NCBI RefSeq assembly: GCF_004339095.1
Contig: NZ_SMGQ01000012.1
Location: 186,001-250,000 of the forward strand
Direction of reading: 5' to 3'
Source of the DNA: Natranaerovirga hydrolytica
GTDB taxonomy: Bacteria; Bacillota; Clostridia; Lachnospirales; DSM-24629
Length of the DNA stretch: 64,000 nucleotides
A program made the position numbers and the translations under genes. This document shows positions 26,535 to 36,260 of this stretch, one piece after another. The notes beneath the pieces are model-generated. The model saw only the letters and a list, made by a program, of their open reading frames with translations. It was not told the origin of the DNA and did no database searches. Within the stretch, counting starts at the first letter, position 1; each line of letters opens with the position of its first letter.

Positions 26535-27971
26535 ATGGGAAAAGATAAAAAATTAGTAGAAGCCATTACATCAATGGCAGTTGATTTTCCACAGTGGTAT
26601 ACAGATGTCGTAAAAAAAGCAGAATTAATTGATTATTCAAGTGTAAGAGGTTGTATGATTATTAAACCCTATGGTTACGGAATATGGGAATTGCTTCAAA
26701 AACAATTGGACCAAAGATTTAAAGACACAGGACATGAAAATGTTTATATGCCAATGTTTATACCAGAAAGTCTTTTGCAAAAAGAAAAAGACCATGTAGA
26801 GGGTTTTGCACCAGAAGTGGCTTGGGTAACCCATGGAGGGGATGAAAAGCTAAATGAAAGACTATGTGTTAGACCCACTTCAGAAACATTGTTTTGTGAG
26901 CACTATGCTAATGATATTGAGTCTTATAGAGACTTACCAAAACTATACAATCAATGGTGTTCAGTAGTAAGATGGGAAAAAACAACAAGACCATTTTTAA
27001 GATCATTAGAATTCTTATGGCAAGAAGGACATACAGCTCATGCCAGCGAAGAAGAAGCTCAAGAAGAAACCCTGAGAATGTTAAATGTATATGCGGATTT
27101 TTGTGAAGAGGTATTGGCTATACCAATGATTAAAGGTCAGAAAACAGAAAGTGAAAAATTTGCAGGTGCAAAGGCAACTTATACCATCGAAAGTCTGATG
27201 CACGATGGAAAAGCCCTTCAATCTGGAACCAGCCATAATTTTGGAGATGGATTTGCCAAAGCATTTGGCATTCAGTTTACAGATAAAGACAACAAACTGA
27301 AATATGTACACCAAACGTCTTGGGGTGTTTCTACAAGATTATTAGGTGCCATTATAATGGTTCATGGCGATGACAATGGCTTGGTATTGCCACCAGCAAT
27401 TGCACCGACTCAAGTAGCCATTATTCCAATTGCACAACACAAAGAAGGTGTGCTGGATAAAGCCAATGAAATAAAAGCATTATTAAGTCAAAACATAAGA
27501 GTGAAACTAGATGATAGCGACAAAAGCTCAGGCTGGAAATTTAGTGAACAAGAAATGAAAGGGATCCCTGTACGTGTAGAACTTGGACCAAAAGACATTG
27601 AAAAAAATCAAGGGGTTATTGTTAGAAGAGATAATAGAGAAAAAATATTTGTATCATTAGACGATATTGAAACAAAAGTTCAAGAAGTCTTAGAAGCTGT
27701 TCAAAAAGGTCTTTTAGAAAAAGCAAAAGCTCATAAAGATGAGAATACATTTGTTGCCACCAATATGGAAGAATTTGAAAAAATCATTACAACAACCCCT
27801 GGCTTTATCAAAGCAATGTGGTGTGGAGATGAGGCTTGTGAAGAAACCATAAAAGAAAAAACAAAAGCAACTGCAAGATGTATACCATTTGAACAAGAAA
27901 AAATATCAGACACTTGTATTTGTTGTGGCAAACCAGCAGATCAAATGGTTTATTTTGCAAGAGCATATTAA
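26535..27971 (+). CDS. proS: Prolyl-tRNA synthetase, archaeal/eukaryotic-type
   Basis: 478 residues. Class II motifs are present: [22 protein letters not shown] and [23 protein letters not shown]; the anticodon-binding domain follows at about 280-390. The C-terminal zinc-type domain holds CGDEACEE and [10 protein letters not shown]. The absence of the large editing insertion and the short length identify the type-3 (archaeal/eukaryotic-like) ProS found in many Clostridia. The true start is ATG 26535 after AGGAAGGTGAATTC; an open frame from the GTG at 26451 runs through the T-box and is not coding. Its stop codon lies in the first bases of a modular repeat copy. Confidence 0.97.
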   Translation: MGKDKKLVEAITSMAVDFPQWYTDVVKKAELIDYSSVRGCMIIKPYGYGIWELLQKQLDQRFKDTGHENVYMPMFIPESLLQKEKDHVEGFAPEVAWVTHGGDEKLNERLCVRPTSETLFCEHYANDIESYRDLPKLYNQWCSVVRWEKTTRPFLRSLEFLWQEGHTAHASEEEAQEETLRMLNVYADFCEEVLAIPMIKGQKTESEKFAGAKATYTIESLMHDGKALQSGTSHNFGDGFAKAFGIQFTDKDNKLKYVHQTSWGVSTRLLGAIIMVHGDDNGLVLPPAIAPTQVAIIPIAQHKEGVLDKANEIKALLSQNIRVKLDDSDKSSGWKFSEQEMKGIPVRVELGPKDIEKNQGVIVRRDNREKIFVSLDDIETKVQEVLEAVQKGLLEKAKAHKDENTFVATNMEEFEKIITTTPGFIKAMWCGDEACEETIKEKTKATARCIPFEQEKISDTCICCGKPADQMVYFARAY

Positions 27972-28073
27972 CTTGTAAACATGCCTTCCGCTTGGCTTCA
28001 GGCACAAGTTTTCAATGAAAGTATTAATTTCAAATCCTTACGAGTAAGTTTACAAATTAGACTTTCATAGTTA
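27968..28073 (+). repeat. Modular palindromic repeat, single unit at the proS stop
   Basis: TTAACTTG starts the unit, so the proS stop TAA (27969-27971) is part of the border. The head is the GCCT...AGGC type (as in the unit at 1407), and the tail centres on CAAATCCTTACGAG and ends ACTTTCATAGTTA. Confidence 0.88.
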
Positions 28074-28100
28074 CAAAAATTTTATTCATAATAAAGAGTA

Positions 28101-28140
28101 AAACCTTAAGATAATGCAACAGTATTCTTAAGGTTTTTTT
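28101..28140 (+). terminator. Terminator after proS and repeat
   Basis: AAACCTTAAG (28101-28110) with CTTAAGGTTT (28127-28136), followed by TTTT. Confidence 0.88.
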
Positions 28141-28275
28141 GATAAAAAATATTCCTTGGGTAAGAGAGCAAATTCTTCTATGCCCAAAACAATTTCTTCA
28201 ATGCCTCTTACCGTTGTGGAAGTTTAAAATAACTTTAAAAGGGAAGAGATGTAATATAAATAAAATATAATTTTC

Positions 28276-28303
28276 TTGACAAAATATTAAAAAATGATAA
28301 ACT
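28276..28303 (+). promoter_or_regulatory. Promoter of the ABC exporter operon
   Basis: Perfect -35 TTGACA (28276-28281), 16-base spacer, -10 TAAACT (28298-28303). Confidence 0.6.
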
Positions 28304-28352
28304 GTATATATACGAGATATACAAAATAACGGATTGTTATAGGAGGATGAGT

Positions 28353-29129
28353 ATGATAGAAGTAAAGCATTTAACGAAAGTGTATAAATTAAATAAAAAA
28401 CAAATGCAAGAGCTTAAAACAAAAGGAAATAAAAAAGTAGCAGTTAATGATTTGAGCTTTACAGCAAAAGAAGGAGAAATATTTGGCCTATTAGGTCCTA
28501 ATGGAGCAGGAAAAACAACCACTCTAAGAAGTATTTCCACCCTATTAAAACCGACGGAAGGACAAATTAGTGTTCAAGGTTATGACGTTATAAAAGAGGC
28601 CAGTGAGGTTAGAAGAAGAATTGGATTTTTAACCAATGAATTAAAGTTAGATACCCATTTTACGCCCAATTATACCATCTATTTCTTTGGTAAATTATAT
28701 GGCTTAGATAAAAAAACCATTGATGAGAGAAAAGAAAAGCTTTTTAATCATTTTGGGATTAATGAGTTTGCTCACAAAAAAATAGACGAACTTTCAACAG
28801 GTATGAAGCAAAAATTATCTATAGCAGTTAGTTTAATTCATGACCCAGAGGTGGTTATATTTGATGAGCCAACTAATGGATTAGATATTATAACAGCAAG
28901 AGCAGTGACAGAGTATTTATATAAATTGAAAGCAGAAGGTAAATTAGTGATTATTTCTACACATATCATGACAGTGGCATCAAAATTATGTGATAGAGTG
29001 GGAATTATCATTAATGGTACTTTAAAAGCTGAAGGAACCATTGAAGAAGTATTGAAAAAAACAGGCACCAATGATTTAGAAGATGCCTTTTTTGAGTTAT
29101 ACAAAAATACAGTTAAGGAAGGAGCATAA
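28353..29129 (+). CDS. natA: NatA-like ABC transporter ATP-binding protein
   Basis: About 258 residues. Walker A GPNGAGKTT, signature LSTGMKQKLSIAVSLI and Walker B VVIFDEPTNGLD are intact, with the C-terminal IIINGTLKAEGTIEEVL typical of the CcmA/NatA drug-and-ion exporter class. AGGAGG (28341-28346) is six bases before the ATG at 28353; the ATG at 28347 touches that site. With the permease three bases downstream it makes a NatAB-type exporter. Na+ extrusion is known for Bacillus NatAB, but the substrate here is inferred. Confidence 0.85.
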   Translation: MIEVKHLTKVYKLNKKQMQELKTKGNKKVAVNDLSFTAKEGEIFGLLGPNGAGKTTTLRSISTLLKPTEGQISVQGYDVIKEASEVRRRIGFLTNELKLDTHFTPNYTIYFFGKLYGLDKKTIDERKEKLFNHFGINEFAHKKIDELSTGMKQKLSIAVSLIHDPEVVIFDEPTNGLDIITARAVTEYLYKLKAEGKLVIISTHIMTVASKLCDRVGIIINGTLKAEGTIEEVLKKTGTNDLEDAFFELYKNTVKEGA

Positions 29130-29132
29130 AAA

Positions 29133-30344
29133 ATGTTGTGGGTTATTATAAAAAAAGAATTAAAAAGAGTTTTTTCAGATAAAAGATTGGTTTTTTCCAT
29201 GTTTATTTTACCAGCAGTTGGCATATTTGCTATGTATTCTTTTATGGGTGTTGCGTTAGAAAATATGATATCGAGTATGGATGAAAATGTTCCAACTGTT
29301 TATATTCAAAATGCACCAGAAGGTTTTGAAACCTATACACAAGGCGAGCAAGTGAATATGGATATTTATTTTATTGAAGAAAGCACCAATGAAATCAAAG
29401 AAAGTATACGAGAAGGCGATATTGACTTATTAATAGAATTTGATAGTGATTTTATGGAAGGCATCCAGAACTATACACAGAGGGAATATAGACCAGAGAT
29501 AAAAACCTTTTATAATCCTTCACAAAATAATTCTTTATCCGCAAGAAATCGATTGATTAATAATATTTTAACGGTATTCGAAAGAGATATTTTAGAACAG
29601 CGTTTTGGGAATATTGAACATATAACAGCATTTGATATTGATCGTACCAATGAAGAAGCCATTATTCAAGACGATAGAAGAGCTACAGGCGGTGAATTAG
29701 GTATGTTAATTCCAGTTCTGATTACAATCTTTTTATTTTCGGCAGTCATGGGAATTGGAACAGATATTATAGCCGGTGAAAAAGAAAGAGGAACTATGGC
29801 AACTTTATTACTTTCTCCAGTAAAAAGAGAAACCATTGCATTTGGCAAATTAATTAGTCTAGGAATGGTCTCTATATTATCAGCCATATGTTCTTTTGCA
29901 GGAATATTAGCCTCTATGCCATTTGCATCTAATATGTTATCAGGAGGCGGGGATATGGATATGTCAGCTTTTCGATTAGAAGCCCTTGATTATTTTCAAT
30001 TATTCCTTATAATGATAACTATGGCTGGTATTTTTGTAGGTGTTATTGCATTGGTTTCTGTTCGTGCAAGAAGTGTAAAAGAAGCCAATACCTATGCAGG
30101 CCCAATTATGATGGTGGTTATGGTAGCAGCATTTGCTAATATGTTCTCTCAAGGGACACCAGAATTATCCAGTTTTGGAATACCGGTATATGGAGGCGTT
30201 GTCGCACTAAAAGCGTTATTTGAATTTGAGTTAACAATGTCCCAATTTTTATTAAATATATCGTCTAGCGTAGCGGTTATCGTTATTTTAACAGTATTGA
30301 TTACCAGAACATTCAATGATGAAAAAGTAATATTTAATGCATAA
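29133..30344 (+). CDS. natB: NatB-like ABC permease
   Basis: 403 residues. One N-terminal helix (about 18-40) precedes a large extracytoplasmic domain (about 45-190, with SMDENVPTVYIQNAPEG), followed by five or six helices from about residue 190, the ABC-2 permease layout. EKERGTMATLLLSPVKRETI is the conserved coupling segment of this family. It starts three bases after natA. A terminator at 30358-30403 ends the operon. Confidence 0.87.
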   Translation: MLWVIIKKELKRVFSDKRLVFSMFILPAVGIFAMYSFMGVALENMISSMDENVPTVYIQNAPEGFETYTQGEQVNMDIYFIEESTNEIKESIREGDIDLLIEFDSDFMEGIQNYTQREYRPEIKTFYNPSQNNSLSARNRLINNILTVFERDILEQRFGNIEHITAFDIDRTNEEAIIQDDRRATGGELGMLIPVLITIFLFSAVMGIGTDIIAGEKERGTMATLLLSPVKRETIAFGKLISLGMVSILSAICSFAGILASMPFASNMLSGGGDMDMSAFRLEALDYFQLFLIMITMAGIFVGVIALVSVRARSVKEANTYAGPIMMVVMVAAFANMFSQGTPELSSFGIPVYGGVVALKALFEFELTMSQFLLNISSSVAVIVILTVLITRTFNDEKVIFNA

Positions 30345-30357
30345 ATTATAATATAAA

Positions 30358-30403
30358 AAAATCAAAGTTACGTATGTTTCATTGCATTGTAACTTTGATT
30401 TTG
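30358..30403 (+). terminator. Terminator of the natAB operon
   Basis: AAAATCAAAGTTAC (30358-30371) pairs perfectly with GTAACTTTGATTTT (30389-30402). Confidence 0.9.
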
Positions 30404-30449
30404 TAGTATAATAATAACTTAGAATACAATACAAGTTTAGGAGAAAGTC

Positions 30450-31787
30450 ATGAATATAAAGTTACCACAAGAAGTTGAGTTCATTATAGGGAAATTAAAA
30501 GAAAAAGGTTATAAGGCTCATGCTGTAGGCGGTTGTGTCAGAGACAGTATATTAGGTAGAAGTCCAGAGGATTGGGATATAACCACTTCTGCTAAGCCTG
30601 AAATCATAAAAGAAACTTTTAATAGAACCATAGATACAGGTTTACAACATGGTACAGTTACTGTATTGATTCATAAAAAAACTTTTGAGGTAACTACCTA
30701 TAGAATTGATGGTGAATACTTAGATTATAGAAGACCGACCTCAGTAGAATATACTGAAGATTTAGTAGAAGACTTAAAAAGAAGAGATTTTACCATTAAC
30801 GCTATGGCATATAATGATGAAGATGGTTTAGTAGATGCTTTTGATGGGATTCATGATTTGAAAAATAAAGTCATAAAATGTGTTGGCAATCCAGTAGAAC
30901 GGTTTAATGAAGATGCACTTAGGATGTTAAGGGCATTAAGATTTGCAGCACAACTTGATTTTGACATTGAAAAAAAGACAGAAGAAGCCATTTTAATGCT
31001 TAAAAAAAATATTGAAAGTATTAGTGCAGAAAGAATACAAGTAGAACTGAATAAATTGTTGATTTCTAGAAATCCCTATCTGTTTAAAAAATTGTATGAA
31101 GTGGGATTATTAGACTATATTATGCCAGAATTTATTCCTTGTTTTCATACGCCTCAAAATAATCCCCACCATCAATATACAGTAGGAGAACATATATTAA
31201 AGAGTGTTGAAATAATAGAACCTAACAGTGTTCTTCGCTGGACCATGCTTTTTCATGATATTGAAAAACCAGAAAAAAGAACCACAGACGATAAAGGCAT
31301 TGATCATTTTTATGGACATGCTGAAAAAAGTAGTGAAGTAGCAAAAAAAATATTAAGACGATTGAAATTTGACAACAAAACCATTAACTATGTTACAAGA
31401 TTAATTTATCATCATGATTATCGGTACAAAGTGAATGACAAATCTGTAAGAAAAGCAGTTTATAAAATTGGAGAAGACATCTTTGATTGGCTACTAAAAG
31501 TGCAAGAAGCGGACGTTAAAGCTCAAAGTGCATACAAACAAAAAGAGAAATTAGAAACAATACAAACAATAAAAACACTTTATGAACAAATAAAAAAAGA
31601 AAATCAATGCATCCATTTAAGCGATTTAAAAGTCTCAGGCAAAGATATTATCAATATAGGCGTTAAAGAAGGCCGGACCATTGGAAAAACCCTAAATTAT
31701 CTTATGGAGATTGTTTTAGAAGACCCAAATATGAACGAAAAAGAAAAACTAATAATGGAAGCAAAAAAATATATAAAAAATAATTAA
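30450..31787 (+). CDS. cca: CCA-adding tRNA nucleotidyltransferase
   Basis: 445 residues. The nucleotidyltransferase head has GGCVRDSILGRSPEDWDITTSA with the metal-binding Asp pair (DWD), then RRDFTINAMAYN and DALRMLRALRFAAQL. An HD domain follows (HHQYTVGEHIL and LFHDIEKP), so this is the type-2 CCA enzyme with a phosphohydrolase-type domain as in many Clostridia. It builds or repairs the 3' CCA of tRNAs. TTAGGAGAAAGTC precedes the ATG. Confidence 0.96.
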   Translation: MNIKLPQEVEFIIGKLKEKGYKAHAVGGCVRDSILGRSPEDWDITTSAKPEIIKETFNRTIDTGLQHGTVTVLIHKKTFEVTTYRIDGEYLDYRRPTSVEYTEDLVEDLKRRDFTINAMAYNDEDGLVDAFDGIHDLKNKVIKCVGNPVERFNEDALRMLRALRFAAQLDFDIEKKTEEAILMLKKNIESISAERIQVELNKLLISRNPYLFKKLYEVGLLDYIMPEFIPCFHTPQNNPHHQYTVGEHILKSVEIIEPNSVLRWTMLFHDIEKPEKRTTDDKGIDHFYGHAEKSSEVAKKILRRLKFDNKTINYVTRLIYHHDYRYKVNDKSVRKAVYKIGEDIFDWLLKVQEADVKAQSAYKQKEKLETIQTIKTLYEQIKKENQCIHLSDLKVSGKDIINIGVKEGRTIGKTLNYLMEIVLEDPNMNEKEKLIMEAKKYIKNN

Positions 31788-31805
31788 AATCATTCTCCCC
31801 TGTCC

Positions 31806-31835
31806 TCATATTTTAGAAAATAAACTCATATAAAT
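31806..31835 (+). promoter_or_regulatory. Candidate sigma-E (mother-cell) promoter
   Basis: TCATATT (31806-31812), 14 bases, CATATAAAT (31827-31835). This fits the sporulation sigma-E pattern (kmATATT, 13-15 bases, CATACAnT) and lies 65 bases upstream of the CotS-like start. Confidence 0.6.
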
Positions 31836-31900
31836 AAGAGTAGTTGACTTTTTCTAAAATGAACGAAGTAAAAATGACTATAAAGGTAGGGGGGATTTTT

Positions 31901-32887
31901 TTGATAGAAAATATAAATGGAATAATGGAGAAGTACGGATTTAAAGTAAAGGCCTATCATAGAGGTAGAGGGTCATTTATTTGCGAAACAGACAAAGGCA
32001 TCAAATTACTAAAAGAAATGGAGACAACGGTTAATAAAACTTGGTTTTCATATTATGTAAAAAAACATTTAATTAATAATGATTATAATCAGGTGGATCA
32101 ATATATATTAATGGAAGATAAACCATATTATGAAGAAAAAGATAAAAAGTATATTGTGAAAAATTGGTTTGAAGGTAGAGAGTGTAATTTATATGATGAA
32201 AAAGAAACATTGCTAGCAGTAAAGAATTTGGCGAAGTTACATAAAACCCTCCAATATGTATCTGTTCCAGAAGATAAATTGCAAGTTACCTCCAATAGCT
32301 TTACATATAATTTAAAGAAACACAATAAAGAGTTAAAAAGAGTAAGAAAGTATATTCGTAATAAAAGTAGGTACGCAGATTTTGACATACTCTTTTTGAA
32401 AAATTTTATGTATTACTATGAAAAAGCAAAAGAATCAGTGAATAATTTTGAGGAATTGGATTATAATCTTTTAATAAGAGAAGCCAATACAAAGACTCAA
32501 ATATGTCATAACGATTATAATCAACACAATGCCTTGCTGGTAGGTAATAAAATGATGACTGTTAATTTTGAAAAAAGTGTTGTTGATCTACAGATATTAG
32601 ATCTGTATAAATTAATTCGAAAAGTAATGGAGAAAAATAATTGGTATACAGAATATGGGATGAAGATGATATACACTTATGATCAATGCAATACCATTAA
32701 TCAAAAGCAACTCAAGGTTTTATACAACACCTTATTGTATCCTGAAAAATTCTGGAAAATAAGCAACTACTATTATAACTCTAAAAAGTCATGGGAGCCA
32801 AAAATAAGTTTAGAAAAGCTCCAAAAAATCATACACCAACAAGAATCTAAAAATCAATTCTTAAAGGTATTAAAAGATCAAATGTAA
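31901..32887 (+). CDS. CotS/YutH-family spore coat protein (kinase fold)
   Basis: About 328 residues. It resembles CotS/CotI/YtaA spore coat proteins, which have an aminoglycoside-phosphotransferase fold. KGIKLLKEME is the early Lys strand, YIVKNWFEGRECNL the hinge, and ICHNDYNQHNALL the catalytic-loop equivalent (HxDxxxxN). The Asp of the later DFG-type motif appears replaced: VNFEKSVVDLQILDL instead of IDFD..., so activity is uncertain. The frame opens at 31844, but GGGGGG (31889-31894) is six bases before the TTG at 31901, which I take as the start. The candidate sigma-E promoter supports expression in the mother cell. Confidence 0.82.
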   Translation: MIENINGIMEKYGFKVKAYHRGRGSFICETDKGIKLLKEMETTVNKTWFSYYVKKHLINNDYNQVDQYILMEDKPYYEEKDKKYIVKNWFEGRECNLYDEKETLLAVKNLAKLHKTLQYVSVPEDKLQVTSNSFTYNLKKHNKELKRVRKYIRNKSRYADFDILFLKNFMYYYEKAKESVNNFEELDYNLLIREANTKTQICHNDYNQHNALLVGNKMMTVNFEKSVVDLQILDLYKLIRKVMEKNNWYTEYGMKMIYTYDQCNTINQKQLKVLYNTLLYPEKFWKISNYYYNSKKSWEPKISLEKLQKIIHQQESKNQFLKVLKDQM

Positions 32888-32903
32888 AGTTACTAAAGTA
32901 ATG

Positions 32904-32951
32904 AAATGCGAATCCTTTTAAGAAGTTTTAGTATAAGGATTTGCATTTTTT
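32904..32951 (+). terminator. Terminator of the CotS-like gene
   Basis: AAATGCGAATCCTT (32904-32917) pairs with AAGGATTTGCATTT (32935-32948), followed by TTT. Confidence 0.9.
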
Positions 32952-33039
32952 AGGTTTTATATTATAATAACAATGAGTTAGATTATAAACTTAAAAGAAT
33001 GAAAATGTTACCATAGCAAATCAACAAAAGAATAATGAC

Positions 33040-33097
33040 ATAGACACTTTCAACGAATCTTGCGTCTCTTGCGTCAGCAAGAGGCATAAGGGCAGGT
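33040..33097 (-). repeat. Partial modular repeat (head only)
   Basis: On the minus strand it reads the CTCTTGC/GCAAGAG head followed by TTGAAAGTGTC and then no recognisable tail. It also has AACCTG at its outer end, as in the unit at 1200. It lies about 35 bases before the PEGA lipoprotein start. Confidence 0.7.
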
Positions 33098-33131
33098 TGA
33101 TATGGCCATACTTAAGAAAAGAGGTGTAGTA

Positions 33132-34376
33132 ATGAAAACAAACGCTACAACAAAAATGTTTATTTTCATAGGAATTATTTTAACAAGTCTACTGGTATTA
33201 TCTGGTTGTGGTTCAAATAATAATAGCAATGCTAATAATACAAGAAATAATCATACAGAGGATCAGGATACCCAAGAAGAACGACGCAACGAATACATTA
33301 GAACATTAGGTGTTATAAGAAATGTGGATACGGTTAATAGAAGACTATCTATATACGACATAGAAAATGAAGAATTAATCACTTTAAATATTGATGGCGC
33401 TGTTAATTTAGAAGATAAATTTGGTGAGCAAATCACCCTACAACAATTTAAATTAGGACATATGGTGCGAACAAAATTTGAAGTGGAGTCTCGTATGCCG
33501 GAATACGTTCAAATCACAGCTCAAACTTGGGAATATAGAAGGGTATTAAATTTGGACATAGATACTGAGGCTATGACCATTAAAAGAGGAAATGATACAT
33601 TTAACTATACCGATGAATTACTTGTTTTAAGTAACGGGATTCCCATTGAGATTACGGATATCACACCTCATGATGAGTTAACTTTGAAAGGTTATCGTGA
33701 TAAGGTATGGGTTGTTAATTTGGATAATGGTCACGGGTTTATTGACTTAAGAAATCATGATTATTTTATAAATGGCACTATTGAAATTGGTTCTAATATA
33801 ATGGAGATTATAACTGAAAAAACTAAAATACCAGTACCCGTCGGTGTTCATAGAATCATAATAGATAAAAATAATATAGAGCCTATTGTAAAAGAATTAA
33901 TGGTAGAAAAGGATCAAAATGTTATTCTAGACTTATCAGACGAGGTTCCAAAAGAAGGAACCATTACCTTTGATATGGTACAAGAAGACGTTGATTTGTA
34001 TATTAATGGACAAAGGTATGAGGATATAGATAGTCCAAAAACATTACCATTCGGTAACTACTTAATTGTGGCTCAAAAAGAGGGTTATCAAAGATATGAG
34101 CGTTCAATTGATTTTAATAGTCCGGAATTAACCCATCGCATTAATTTAGAACAAGAATTAAAATATTTGCATGTGAATAGTCCAAGCAATGTAGAATTGT
34201 ATTTAGAAGGAGATTATATAGGTATAATACCTGTATCTGTTCCAATAGAGCCAGGTAATTACGGAATAACCTTGAGAAAAGATGGTCATTATTCCAAATT
34301 ATATAATATAGAAATACTAGACAATGGACAAGACAGCTTTTTTACATTTCCCGAATTAGAGTCTATGAATAATTAA
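33132..34376 (+). CDS. PEGA-domain lipoprotein
   Basis: About 414 residues. A signal peptide ends at the lipobox LSGC, then an Asn-rich linker. The C-terminal 140 residues hold two PEGA domains, one centred on VDLYINGQRYEDIDSPKTLP and one on VELYLEGDYIGIIPVSVPIE, each closing with a GNY...KxGY/H turn. PEGA domains are surface beta-sandwiches linked to S-layer or cell-wall proteins. The N-terminal half (about 60-200) looks beta-rich with no recognised family. The ATG at 33132 has GAGGTG upstream; the ATG at 33102 lacks one and would spoil the signal peptide. Confidence 0.82.
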   Translation: MKTNATTKMFIFIGIILTSLLVLSGCGSNNNSNANNTRNNHTEDQDTQEERRNEYIRTLGVIRNVDTVNRRLSIYDIENEELITLNIDGAVNLEDKFGEQITLQQFKLGHMVRTKFEVESRMPEYVQITAQTWEYRRVLNLDIDTEAMTIKRGNDTFNYTDELLVLSNGIPIEITDITPHDELTLKGYRDKVWVVNLDNGHGFIDLRNHDYFINGTIEIGSNIMEIITEKTKIPVPVGVHRIIIDKNNIEPIVKELMVEKDQNVILDLSDEVPKEGTITFDMVQEDVDLYINGQRYEDIDSPKTLPFGNYLIVAQKEGYQRYERSIDFNSPELTHRINLEQELKYLHVNSPSNVELYLEGDYIGIIPVSVPIEPGNYGITLRKDGHYSKLYNIEILDNGQDSFFTFPELESMNN

Positions 34377-34377
34377 T

Positions 34378-34430
34378 GCTTTCAACTCAACTTATGTCTC
34401 TTACGTTAGCAAGAGACATAAGTTGAGTAA
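34378..34430. repeat. Modular repeat head as a stand-alone perfect hairpin
   Basis: ACTCAACTTATGTCTCTT pairs perfectly with its complement around the loop ACGTTA-GC. CTTTCA at the left edge is the remnant of a tail. It sits directly after the PEGA gene stop and may serve as its transcript end. Confidence 0.8.
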
Positions 34431-34455
34431 AAAAATCAGTAAGGGAGATTTATAA

Positions 34456-36195
34456 GTGGATTATAAGTTAGAATATAATAAATGGTTGCAAGATCCATAT
34501 TTTGATGAGCATACAAAAAAAGAACTATCTAATTTACAAGAAAATGAAATTAAAGAAAGATTTTATAAAGAATTAGAATTTGGAACAGCAGGCTTAAGAG
34601 GAATTTTTGCAGCTGGAACCAATAGAATTAATAAATACACCATTAGAAAAGCGACTCAAGGTTTTGCCAATTTTATTAACAAACAAAAAAAAGATACTCA
34701 AAAGCAAGGTGTAGCCATAGCATATGATTCAAGGTATATGTCTTATGAATTGGCAGTAGAAACAGCACAGGTTCTTAGTGCCAACGGTATTAAAAGTTAT
34801 TTGTTTAAAGAAATAACGGCTACGCCCATACTTTCCTTTGCAGTAAGGTATCTTAATTGTGTTGGCGGCATTGTGATTACAGCCAGCCATAATCCACCAG
34901 AATACAATGGCTATAAAGTTTATTTAGAAGATGGAGGGCAATTGACACCGCCTAGAGACGCAGAAATTATTCAAGAAGTGAAACAAGTCAAAGAATACGA
35001 AGCAATACAAACCCTTGAAATAGAAGAAGCTAAGAAACGATCTTTAGTTCAAGAAATAGGTGAATCCATTTACGATGCTTATATGAGTGAACTTAAACAA
35101 TATATTATGAATAAAGAAGTCATCCAAAAGGAAAAAAGCAATATAAAAATTGTGTATACACCCTTATATGGAACAGGAAACAAACCGGTTAGAAGAATAC
35201 TAAAAGAAGTGGGATTTGAGAATGTATTTGTGGTTAAAGAGCAAGAAAGTCCAGACCACCGTTTTCCAACTGCAAAATATCCCAATCCAGAAGATGAAAA
35301 AGTTTATGCTCTGGCAAAATCATTAGCCATCAAAAATGATGCAGATATTATCTTTGCAACGGATCCAGATGCAGATCGAATTGGTGTGTTAATCAAACAC
35401 AACGATCAATACATACCGTTAAGCGGAAATATGTTAGGCATATTAATGACCCATTACATTATTACACAAAAAAAAGAAAACAATGAATTGCCTACCAATG
35501 GCATTTTATTAAAAACCATTGTTTCGACTAAAATGATGAATAAAATTGCCAAAGAAAATAACATAAAACTGATGGAGGTTTTAACAGGATTCAAATATAT
35601 TGGAGAAAAAATAAAAGAATTTGAGGAACAAAAAACGTATCAGTATTTATTTGGATTTGAAGAGAGTTATGGTTATTTATATGGAACAGCGATCAGAGAT
35701 AAAGATGGCATATTAAGTACAATGCTTTTGTGTGAAATATTAGCTTATTACAAATCACGCCATATGAATTTATGGGATGCGATGATTCAGCTATACAACA
35801 CTTATGGTTATTACTTAGAAAAACAAGAATCCATCACTTTTGAAGGCATACATGGCATAAAAAATATGGATGTTATTATGAACACTTTAAGAAAAAGTAT
35901 GATTAATTATATAGGCAAATATAAGGTAATAAAAGTAAAGGATTACTTGAAACAAGAAATCAAAGAAGTTGCTACACAAAAAACAGAAGAGACCTTACTA
36001 CCAAAATCCAATGTGCTATACTATGAACTTGAAAATGACACTTGGTTTGCTATAAGACCTTCAGGAACGGAACCCAAAATGAAACTATACTTTGGTGTGA
36101 AAGGCAATAGCTTAAACCAAGCTAAGGAAGAAATGAATTATATAATAGACTATGTTATGGGGATTATAGAAAAAATAAAATACACAATAAAATAG
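34456..36195 (+). CDS. pgcA: Phosphoglucomutase/phosphomannomutase family
   Basis: 579 residues, the usual size of PgcA-type alpha-D-phosphohexomutases. All four active-site loops are visible: TASHNPPEYNGYKVY with the phospho-Ser, the metal loop DPDADRIG, the sugar loop GFEESYGY and the phosphate loop RPSGTEPKMKLYF. It interconverts glucose-1- and glucose-6-phosphate (possibly mannose phosphates) for glycogen, lipid or wall precursors. Start GTG 34456 after AAGGGAG. Confidence 0.95.
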   Translation: MDYKLEYNKWLQDPYFDEHTKKELSNLQENEIKERFYKELEFGTAGLRGIFAAGTNRINKYTIRKATQGFANFINKQKKDTQKQGVAIAYDSRYMSYELAVETAQVLSANGIKSYLFKEITATPILSFAVRYLNCVGGIVITASHNPPEYNGYKVYLEDGGQLTPPRDAEIIQEVKQVKEYEAIQTLEIEEAKKRSLVQEIGESIYDAYMSELKQYIMNKEVIQKEKSNIKIVYTPLYGTGNKPVRRILKEVGFENVFVVKEQESPDHRFPTAKYPNPEDEKVYALAKSLAIKNDADIIFATDPDADRIGVLIKHNDQYIPLSGNMLGILMTHYIITQKKENNELPTNGILLKTIVSTKMMNKIAKENNIKLMEVLTGFKYIGEKIKEFEEQKTYQYLFGFEESYGYLYGTAIRDKDGILSTMLLCEILAYYKSRHMNLWDAMIQLYNTYGYYLEKQESITFEGIHGIKNMDVIMNTLRKSMINYIGKYKVIKVKDYLKQEIKEVATQKTEETLLPKSNVLYYELENDTWFAIRPSGTEPKMKLYFGVKGNSLNQAKEEMNYIIDYVMGIIEKIKYTIK

Positions 36196-36260
36196 TTATT
36201 TTTATACTTATGAAACAATAAACTATAGTAAAAGTGATTTTAGGAGCCATATTAAGCATA

